Shown: piece by piece, positions 1-7,590 of the stretch | Layout of the letters: each line of letters opens with the position of its first letter | Numbering within the stretch: position 1 is the stretch's first letter | NCBI GenBank assembly: GCA_036939755.1 | Contig: JALLAZ010000406.1 | Span: 1 to 16,002 of the forward strand | Source of the DNA: Stephanodiscus triporus | Lineage: Eukaryota; Bacillariophyta; Thalassiosirophyceae; Thalassiosirales; Thalassiosiraceae | Direction: 5' to 3' | Length of the DNA stretch: 16,002 nucleotides | Program-made: the position numbers and the translations under genes | Notes under the pieces: generated by a model | Told to the model about the DNA's origin: nothing | Seen by the model: the letters and a program-made list of their open reading frames with translations, nothing else | The model's database searches: none

Positions 1-321
1 TTTTCTGAGGACAATCGTTTTCTTCTAGTTTGGGATGTTAGTTCTGTAGTAATTATGGAGAAACGGTAAATTTAGTTCCTAATTCGTACCTAGGATTGCT
101 AATTATCTCAGATTTCTGTCTTATTTAGTGAGTGTTGCTTATGCCCCGGCTTTTACGGTAGGTCCACCTATCTATCTATCTTTGAGTATGTATCGCTTAT
201 TTTTTTCACTCTAACATCATCTATTCGCTAAACAATGTTTTACTCGTCCATCCCATAATGGTCACAACATCATCTCACTGCCTCTGGCCTCTTGAAAATA
301 ATTGAGAGCATAACTTCAACG
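1..321. other. 5' flank of the PTH2 gene, no gene seen
   Basis: AT-rich non-coding DNA up to the chosen start codon of the peptidyl-tRNA hydrolase gene. It holds a short CTAT tandem run (about 168-181). An upstream out-of-frame ATG at 257 opens a 15-codon reading frame ending in TGA; if transcription starts before it, this would be a small upstream ORF. No long open frame, tRNA-like fold or clear core-promoter element is visible. The promoter of the downstream gene probably lies here, but I cannot place it. Confidence 0.5.
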
Positions 322-1132
322 ATGCAATGGGCACATCACCCTATCGCCTACTTCGTGGCTGGGATGCTTGTGCCAACAGTGTCATATTTTCTTCTGGCTT
401 GGACTGGAGTTAAAAATGAAAGATATGGCAACGGCGACGACAGCGATAGCGAAAGCTACGACGACAATGGTGTATCCCCATTAGTCGACGGAAGTTGTCC
501 GAGTGCATCATGGTCGATTATTGACGCTCCTTATAAAATGGTTCTCTGCGTAAATACATCGCTTGGGATGGGCAAAGGTGAGTTACAGTGATCTGATCCA
601 AATCACTCCCGGCCTAATATGTTGCATTTGCATATCAGCATCGATTGTAATATACCAATGGGAGAATAAAAAATTCCTCGCACCAACAACTTGAGATTTT
701 CGTCATTAATGAATTCTCGAGCATAGTATGCTTGGTAAATCATATGGATATAGAGACTGCCGACTTGGTCGCTTCCAATATGTGGTGCATTTTTTCCTAA
801 CTAGAATTCATACGCCGTTACTTTACTTAGGCAAAATTGCCGCGCAATGTGGGCATGCGGCTGTTGGATGCTACAAACGAGCCCACAGACAGTGCCCATC
901 AGCGCTTTCCTCGTGGGAAAGGACAGGCTGTGCCAAAATTGCGGTGAAGTGCCCAACTGAAGAAGAAATGCATGCGATTTTTGAGAAAGCCGTGAACAAG
1001 GGTATTCCAGTATATTTAGTTGAAGATGCCGGTAGAACACAAATTGCAGCAGGATCTCAGACTGTATTGGGGATGGGGCCAGCTCCAGTTCGAGTGTTTG
1101 AAGATGTGACCTCTCACTTGAAACTTATGTAA
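322..1132 (+). CDS. PTRH2: Peptidyl-tRNA hydrolase 2, membrane-anchored (PTH2/Bit1 type)
   Basis: Exons 322-577 and 831-1132 give 185 residues, close to the length of human PTRH2. The family cleaves the ester bond of peptidyl-tRNAs released from stalled ribosomes. The intron (578-830, GTGAGT...TTAG, phase 1) falls inside the signature: the exon 1 end and exon 2 start join to GMGKGKIAAQCGHAA. Also seen are DAGRTQIAAGSQTVLG (about 151-166) with the conserved Asp and Thr, and a C-terminal HLKL as in the human protein. Residues about 8-27 are hydrophobic (YFVAGMLVPTVSYFLLAW), matching the N-terminal anchor that places animal PTRH2 on the mitochondrial outer membrane; location here is inferred. 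An acidic linker (about 36-50) follows. I chose ATG 322 because the open frame upstream (from 292) has no ATG. The 3' end converges with the SNARE-domain gene, 160 bases away. Confidence 0.93.
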
Positions 1133-1292
1133 TGAACCTTAGCATTCTCCGGTATCTCAATTCTTTGTTTATCCATCAATAACAGTAGACCCAAAAATAA
1201 CCGAAGGAAATAACAAGCTCTCTAAAAGCAAATATATATTATATTGATCAACACATACTGACAGAGAACTACTGGATCGGTGTCGACTGACT

Positions 1293-3511
1293 TTACCTGA
1301 AACCATAGGACTGGGCTTTTTTTTTGTTTTTTTCCTTCATCTGCTTTGCCATCTCGGCATAGCTCGATGCATCATTGTGAAGCTGGGAAGTTTTTCCTTC
1401 CAACCGCTGAAGCCTCTCGCCTCTCTCATGGAGAGCATTCATCCCTTGTGCCATCGCTGTGCTAGCATTATTGGCCTTGGTAGATATTTCCTCAAAAGAT
1501 GTCGGTGTTGATTCATTACACATTTTCTTCTTCTCTTCAATGGCACTTTTGAACAATAACCCCGAAGCGTTCTTCTTTGCTCCATTTTGCTCCAATAATT
1601 TGATCATATCAGAGTTTTCGGACAGTGTCGCTGCAACAAATTACAAATCATTTTAGGATAATGGAAACCATACCATGACATGTAGAATATAAGCCAGCAG
1701 GTACCAATATATAACTCACCGTGATCTAGGGGGGTCCTGCTGTCGTTGTCTTGCAGATTCACTCTCGCTCGAGCTACTAGCAGCGCCTTCACAATATCTG
1801 TTCGACCCAAGATAACAGCATAGTGCAATGCAGTGTATCCATGATACTCATCCTGATCGTTGATATTAATGCCTGGAGAAGGGTTGGCGAGTTGTCTTTT
1901 CAAACCTACCAAGTCGCCTATGCATACCAAAGAGAAAAGAGTTGCACGAATAATGCGATGCTGCCAGCCGGGTAGCGCTCGGAGAATCTTTGCCTCACTG
2001 GAACCGTTGTCGGCTTTAACTTGAATTGATTTCAAAAGGCAAGTACGGAATGCCTCTACCCATGCCAAACAATGTTCTGTCTTGGAACAAACCACGATCA
2101 GGGGTCCCTCGGTCCTGCCCTTGATGAAAACCGCAAATATGACATCGGCCCAATTTGAGTTTACGTACACTTTTGTACATTCACTGTGACAAACATTGAC
2201 GCATTCCACTTTCTGAATATTCGACAAGGGATACGCGCATTCCACCTTCGGCTCGATTTTAGAGCCTGAAATACTTCTTTTGATTTTTTCACCCAATGAG
2301 CCCAATGTCCATCTTTTCTCCTCCTTTTTCGGCTCAAGATCTTGCATTACAGATTGAAATTCGTCGAAATTGATAAGGCCATCGCCATCTTCATCAAAGC
2401 GATCAATGATATCACTCAGTGCAGTCTCACTGATCGGAACACCCATCCCCTTGAATATTTCTTTGAGCTCGCCTAAAGATTAATTGTGAATAATAGAAAA
2501 AATGTCAGATTTTAAGCAAAAATCAGGAGACAAATATCTCGCTCCTACACAGTACTTACAACGGTCCAGAGCTAAAAAGAGCAATTGCAAATACAAGACA
2601 ATAACATTGTCAGATCTAGCGCAGAAATCACGAGCCAAAATCAAATATGTCACTCTACTTACAACCGCTTTGGTCGGTATCAATTGCATTGAACCGATCT
2701 TCGAGCTGCTTGGTGTTCAGATATTGAGGATTTTCCGAGTTAATTGTAAAGAGGATGTTCAGCAGCGTATTGAATTCCATTCTGGAAAGAAGGAAGTGAT
2801 GAGTGAAAAGCATCAGCTCCCTTTCGTGTCCGCCATCACAAAGGATTGGACCCCGCTTCAAGAGTACTGATTTTGGGTCGTGATCCCCGGGAGAGAAAAT
2901 TTTAGCGATGGACTTCTTAGTGGTTTCTTGAACTGGATCGTTCTAACAACAAAAGTAAGAATGTAAGCAAATTTATCAGAAACAGTGCACAAATACAGTT
3001 GGATACATCTTACATAAACACCCTGAGCTTCATGGTTATTCAAGTCCAAAAAATTCTCAATAGTCTTTAACTCTTTCAGTTCCCATGGTTCGGGAAAATA
3101 ATACCGACTGAAGACAGTGCCCCTTGAAAGACGAATATTCCAAGCTCGAATGTCACGCTGCTCGCCCGGAGATAATGATGAGAATGAAACGCTATCGGAA
3201 CCGGTCCTAGAGACCTCGAAGTCGTCACTCTCTTCACTCTCCTCGAAATCGTCTACATCAATCGATGCCTCCGAAAAACCAAGCAGCTCCTTGGAACTTA
3301 ACTGCTTGGATATGAGCGATGACCGCGAGAACAAACTTTCCAAAGATTCGCGTTTTTTTGGGTAGAGTGAGCTTCGAAAATCCGACCATACGTTGAAATC
3401 ATTTTCGATGTCCATGGCCTTGAGAATCAGCAAGTCTTTCTCAATCTCTGCCACGGAATCGTCATCCGAAACACCATCGTCGCCATGATCTCGGGCTTCA
3501 GTGGACATCAT
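1293..3511 (-). CDS. PH domain split by two EF hands, ankyrin repeats, C-terminal R-SNARE motif
   Basis: Five exons on the minus strand (3511-3014, 2942-2663, 2571-2560, 2472-1720, 1630-1293), with matching phases and GT-AG borders, give 626 residues. Residues 1-160 are acidic and Ser-rich. About 192-225 (LLKRGPI..RELMLFTHHFLLSR) resembles PH strands 1-3. Two EF hands follow, with canonical 12-residue loops D254-E265 and D290-E301. About 340-412 resembles the rest of a PH domain, ending in a helix with Trp401 (CLAWVEAFRTCL). Ankyrin repeats span about 430-535 (GYTALHYAVILGRTDIVKALL, RTPLDHA). The tail (about 571-618) aligns without gaps to VAMP/tomosyn R-SNARE motifs; Arg584 in LHERGERL sits at the zero layer, and no membrane segment follows. 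By analogy with amisyn (PH plus R-SNARE) and tomosyn, an inhibitory or regulatory SNARE role responsive to Ca2+ is inferred. The start is ATG 3511; upstream in-frame codons to the stop at 3580-3578 lack ATG. The stop codon lies in AGGTAA, so a further C-terminal exon is not fully excluded. Confidence 0.85.
2473..2559 (-). repeat. Intron 3 of the PH-EF-ANK-SNARE gene; diverged copy of intron 2
   Basis: An 87-base intron (GTAAGT...CTTTAG), phase 1. On the plus strand it shares with the 91-base neighbour at 2572-2662 the order CTAAA, AATTG, TGTCAGAT, GCA, AAATCA, GAG, CA, then (A)CTTAC at the donor. The last exonic bases before both donors also match (CGGTT versus CCGTT). I judge identity by eye at roughly two thirds with small gaps. 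Both copies are non-coding, so the similarity is not explained by protein constraint. Confidence 0.65.
2560..2571 (-). other. 12-base microexon in the first EF-hand loop
   Basis: Read on the minus strand, CTCTGGACCGTT is preceded by CTCTTTTTAG and followed by GTAAGT. Exon 2 ends one base into a codon, so the microexon adds Ser-Leu-Asp-Arg and leaves one base for exon 4. The spliced product reads DTDQSGSLDRCEL, a perfect 12-residue EF-hand loop (Asp at 1 and 3, Ser at 5, Gly at 6, Leu at 8, Asp at 9, Glu at 12). Without the microexon the frame is kept but four loop residues are lost, so skipping would destroy calcium binding at this site. Confidence 0.82.
2572..2662 (-). repeat. Intron 2 of the PH-EF-ANK-SNARE gene; diverged copy of intron 3
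   Basis: A 91-base intron (GTAAGT...TTTTTAG), phase 1, directly upstream of the microexon. It is similar over its full length to the next intron (2473-2559), including the TGTCAGAT block and the donor region. Both interrupt the same EF-hand loop, 12 coding bases apart and in the same phase. Confidence 0.65.
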
Positions 3512-3939
3512 CTGATGTTGTTGTTTCAAGTTCTGTTGGGGATGAAGACATGACAGAGGAAGCCAAGAGTTCCTGTCTCATTATCGGTTGCGTTTTTCAG
3601 CATATTCGTACCTAAAACCGTAGGTTTGACAGCTTTTAGTTAACAAACCACTCATATGACAGCAAATACTAATACCACAAGAAAGCTGAGAGTCTCAGCT
3701 TTCCAACGTAGGGATCTGGGGCACCATCTGCAACCTGGAAAAGGCCCGTGATTAGAATATAATTGTGGCTGAGACGGAAAGACCGGGGAGACAGAGAGAG
3801 CATGGTACTCAAAAATGACGCTCCACTGCCGACGACCGCCGATCCAGACGATGAAGTAGAATAAGATGCGCGCCGCCGGATCGAGAGCTCTAAACCGAGA
3901 TAGGGGGATAATCGCGCGATACAATACTAATTGACAAGA
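3512..3939. promoter_or_regulatory. Divergent spacer between the SNARE-domain gene and TOP3A
   Basis: This 428-base spacer separates the start codons of two divergently transcribed genes, so it must carry both 5' untranslated regions and probably a shared or back-to-back promoter. No TATA-like or other named element stands out. A 90-codon minus-strand frame (3924-3652) begins with TTG, has no homology I recognise, and is not called. Confidence 0.5.
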
Positions 3940-6900
3940 ATGGCGCCACCAGTAGTGCTAAACGTCGCAGAGAAGCCGTCTGTGGCACGCGCACTGGCTC
4001 AAGTTTTCGGCAGCTCCCCCGGTAGCCGACCGCGTAACAATCACCAAGCTGGCCCCGCCCAGATCTTCGAATGCGAAAACGTGTGTTTCCCGTCCCTCTA
4101 CCAACAGGGCCACGGTCGACCGCTTCCCAACAGCGTCATCGATGAGCCGCATACGATGATCACCACCTCGGTGAGGGGCCACCTGGCCTCTCAGGATTTC
4201 GGTCCCGCCTACGGTTGGTCTAGGTGTCCTCCCGTGACGTTGTTCGAGGCGCCGATTAACACGGAGTACTCGGAGGACATGCAGCCGCTAGAACGCATGC
4301 TGCGCGACTTATCGAGGCGCGCCTCGGCCCTCATCCTGTGGCTCGATTGCGACCGCGAGGGGGAGGCCATTAGCGACGAGGTAAGAACTGTTTGCTTGAA
4401 GGGCAATCCGAGATTGGGGGCACAAAACAGGATATATCGCGCCAAATTTTCTACCGTTTTGCCGGGGGAGATTCGCAAAGCCCTGCGCACTTTGGGGAGG
4501 GTGAATGAGAATTTCGTCCAGGCGGTACAGGCTAGGAGCGAGCATGACTTACGCGTAGGAGCGGCATTCACTAGATTCCAAACATTGAGATTGCAAAAAA
4601 AGTTTGATGGTTTCCAAGAGAGGGGAGTTGTCTCCTACGGTCCTTGTCAGTTCCCAACTTTAGGATTCGTCGTTGAACGGTGGGCAAGGATCGAAACTTT
4701 CGTTCCAGAGAACTTTTGGACTATTGAAATGAGTATAAAGTTAAACGCAGATGGATCGGTGGTGAACGATTCTGATCAAAGTCAAAATGGAAACGTATAT
4801 ATCAATCAACAGAGTCGCGCAATTCATCTTAGCTGGAAACGCGTTAGGTTGTACGACCGCCCTACAACGGCGGCGATATATGATGCATGTCTCGAAGCTG
4901 GAGTAGCAGTCGTCACATCCCTCACCGGTAGGCCGAAGAATAAATGGAGGCCAGTACCACTGGCTACAGTGGAACTTCAGAAGCGTGCATCAAAATACCT
5001 TCGCATTGGATCGGAAGAACTGATGAACAAAGCCGAGGAGTTGTACAATCAAGGCTATATTTCATACCCCAGAACGGAAACTGAGAAATTTCGACCAGAA
5101 TTCGATCACCACACTCTAATACAGAGCTTTCAGGCGGTGGCAGGGGAATTTGGGGACTACGCGTCCAGGTTGTTGACTAACAACAACTTTCAAAACCCTA
5201 GGGCTGGTCAAAATGATGACAATGCCCACCCACCGATCACTCCAGCTAAAGCAGTCAATGTCGAAAGCATTTCTGATCCAATTCAAAGAAAGATATACTC
5301 TCTTATCGTGAAGCACTATCTAGCCTGTTGCTCGCGAGATGCAGTGGGGAGAGAGACGGAATTGTGCCTAAAAATTGCTTCTGAAGAGTTTGTCGCGAAA
5401 GGACTCATGGTTTTGGAACGCAATTGGCTGGATATTTATCAGCCATGGGAACGTTGGTCGACTGGTCAAGGAGAACTACCAAGGGTAGCAGTGGGAAGTC
5501 GCATCACACCTACTTCGCTCCTAATGAAAGATGGGCAAACTAATCCGCCACAACTAATATCAGAGGTAGAGCTGATTGCTCTAATGGATAGAAATGGTAT
5601 TGGTAAGCTAGATAGTTGTTATACTTTTCTGTGCGTGGCATGATTGAATGACGTCGTTCACGTTTGTCCCAACCTCCCACAGGGACCGATGCTACCATCG
5701 CTCAACACATTACGACTATTTGCGATCGGCGCTACGCAGAAAGGGATGCCAACCAGCGCTTTCATCCTACGAAGCTTGGTATCGCGTTAGTTGAGGGATA
5801 CAACTCCATGGGATATCGGCTAAACCTACCGGGTAAGTTTCTTTATCATCGAAAATTTTAGTACGATACATTTTTACTTACAAAACTCACCTCCGCGCAA
5901 TACAGATTTACGCCGAGAGATGGAGGCAAATTGCAGTGCGATTGCAGCAGGGCACAAATCGAAAAATGATGTCTTATTGCCCGTTTTGGCGAAAATGCTA
6001 GATGTTTTTAACAAGGCCAATGAAGAAGTTCACAAACTGGATGCTGCCGTCGAAAGGCATTTTTCGAAGCTAGGGTCTAACAATAGCCAATACACTTTGC
6101 TCCAAGAAAATTTCAGCTTGTGTGGATCATGTAATGGCAAGATGACTCTAAAACAGCAATTAGATGGTGCAGGTCGAGGGTCAAACCGACAAAGATATGA
6201 AGTCAGTGCCGGAGGAAGCAAATTGTTGCACTGCACTACCTGTTCGCGTGCTCATTTGATGCCAAGATACCACCAACAGCTTTTTCCCGCGGTAAAGCAG
6301 GGCACTCAAAACGAACCTCTGACCTGCCCAATATGTCAATATCAATTGATAAAATGCGAGAACGATGGCAATAGTTACCACATCTGCCCATATTGCTTTT
6401 CGGACCCACCCATGGATCATGGCGGAGACTCTTCAACTGATTTTCCTTGCTCAAAATGTACGCACCCTACCTGTTTCTTGGCTACGGGGACCCATGGTGC
6501 AAACGTAGAGGTCTTCTCTTGTCCATTTTGCTCTGCTGCCGGAAATGCCGGAGGTGTTAGCCTGAAGAGAAGCTCGAATGGATATCGCCTTTCGTGTTCA
6601 AATGGTGGGCGCGATCGTTGTCAATTTGTTGTCTGGTTACCGAAAGCCGCAAAGGAAATTTTTGTGACTGACACTACCGATGCTTCAGTCTGCATAGCCT
6701 GCTCAACACAGGAGAGGTTAGTGCGAAAACTCAAGTTTGTTTGGAAGATGGGTAGCGTTCCACCTCATTATGATCGTGAGTTGACCACATGTGTTCTCTG
6801 TGACGACCACTTCACGCGAGATATGGAGATTCGTATTCCAAGCATAAATCAAGTTCAACCGAGGAGGGCTGGCAGTACGGGTGGAGGCAGAGGCAGTGGC

Positions 6901-7032
6901 AGAGGGTCGAATGGCAATTCTGATTTCCGTCGTGGAAGAGATGATAATGGAAGAGGAGCAGGAGGAGGAATCAAATGTTTCAAGTGCGGAGGCCCTCACT
7001 ATGCAACTGCATGCCCCAATAACCAGCGATGA
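3940..7032 (+). CDS. TOP3A: DNA topoisomerase III alpha
   Basis: Exons 3940-5602, 5683-5832 and 5906-7032 (introns of 80 and 73 bases, GTAAG donors, phase 1) give 979 residues; human TOP3A has about 1000. This type IA enzyme passes single strands through a transient 5'-phosphotyrosine nick and, with its RecQ helicase and RMI partners, dissolves recombination intermediates. The Toprim part shows VAEKPSVA (Glu11) and LDCDREGEA (Asp136, Asp138, Glu140). [13 protein letters not shown] and [13 protein letters not shown] are Topo III hallmarks. The active site is [10 protein letters not shown] with Tyr376 and Arg378. Intron 1 splits the [12 protein letters not shown] motif. Cys-pair zinc fingers occupy about 670-870 (CGSCNGK, CTTC, CPIC, CPYC, CSKC, CPFC), followed by a GRF-like Cys cluster, a Gly/Arg-rich stretch (about 915-955) and a terminal zinc knuckle (C962-x2-C965-x3-H969-x4-C974, one residue shorter than the usual spacing). 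ATG 3940 was chosen because the frame upstream offers only TTG. Confidence 0.96.
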
Positions 7033-7590
7033 TTTTTAAGTTCGCCCCCGATCAATAAATGACTACATTCGGTGGTATTAGAATCACCACACTTCTGGGC
7101 GTTTCAGTGGTCCGTAGCGATCAAAATAATCGATGATCCTCGCTACCTTCCTCGCCAGAAACGATGTGGTTCTAAGCGAAAATAGCGACAGACAATCTGC
7201 CTCTGAGAGTGCGTTGCTGTTCCATCAAAGCATTTTGAGTCAGGTAGCGAATTCGGCGTTGGCCGCTAGTATCGAGTTTATCTCGTGGCCGAAGAAGATG
7301 TCATATCCTGTGCCCTGACCATGTCCTCGACGAGCTCCCGCCGTAGTCTCTCAAAATATACTCATAGTCTAAAGATCTAGAGTAATGATTACAAACAATA
7401 TACAAAATCAAGTAGACTTTCCTTACGCTCACATTAGAGTAGCATTACTCATTAGAAAAAACTCATCCCATCAAATGGACTTATCATATATTCTTTGGAA
7501 TTTGTGCTATCAGTCCCCAAAGCCCGTTGACGGTAGTTAGTTAGGGTAAAATTAAAGAAGCCTCCCAAGAATCAAAAACTAACCAAGCCT
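7033..7590. other. Convergent 3' spacer between TOP3A and the acyl-CoA synthetase gene
   Basis: This 558-base stretch must hold the 3' untranslated regions of both genes. A CAATAAATG string near 7054 could serve TOP3A polyadenylation. The right half (about 7350-7590) is AT-rich with no open frame. The left half (about 7085-7350) is richer in G+C and has coding-like but interrupted frames; see the separate entry. Confidence 0.5.
7084..7350 (-). pseudogene. Possible coding relic, minus strand, interrupted by two TGA codons
   Basis: One minus-strand frame reads GHGQGTGYDIFFGHEI, continues to NAEFAT, meets TGA, five codons later meets TGA again, and then reopens as NALSEADCLSLFSLR through RYGPLKRPEVW to a final TGA at 7086-7084. 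Both open halves are in the same frame and look protein-like in composition. No GT-AG intron can remove the two stops, because no GT occurs on that strand near the break. I do not recognise the protein. A plus-strand ATG frame (7133-7318, 61 codons) overlaps and is just as unproven. Chance is a real alternative. Confidence 0.2.

Noticed and set aside
168..181. CTAT microsatellite
   Set aside because: Only about 3.5 units long, so not notable beyond a mention in the flank entry.
2502..2870. Plus-strand 122-codon frame across the microexon region
   Set aside because: It is antisense to exons 2 and 3 and to two introns of the SNARE-domain gene. Its repeated S-D-x-x-Q-K-S-x-x-K pattern comes from the intron duplication, not from a protein.
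3652..3924. Minus-strand 90-codon frame in the divergent spacer
   Set aside because: It begins with TTG, has no recognisable domain, and would overlap both 5' regions.
4381..4400. GAG|GTAAGA resembling a splice donor inside TOP3A exon 1
   Set aside because: The sequence after it continues the conserved Topo III reading ([20 protein letters not shown]), so removing it would delete core residues.
5631..5861. Short plus-strand frame starting before TOP3A exon 2 as a separate small protein
   Set aside because: Its first residues are intron sequence; the rest is the conserved exon with [19 protein letters not shown].
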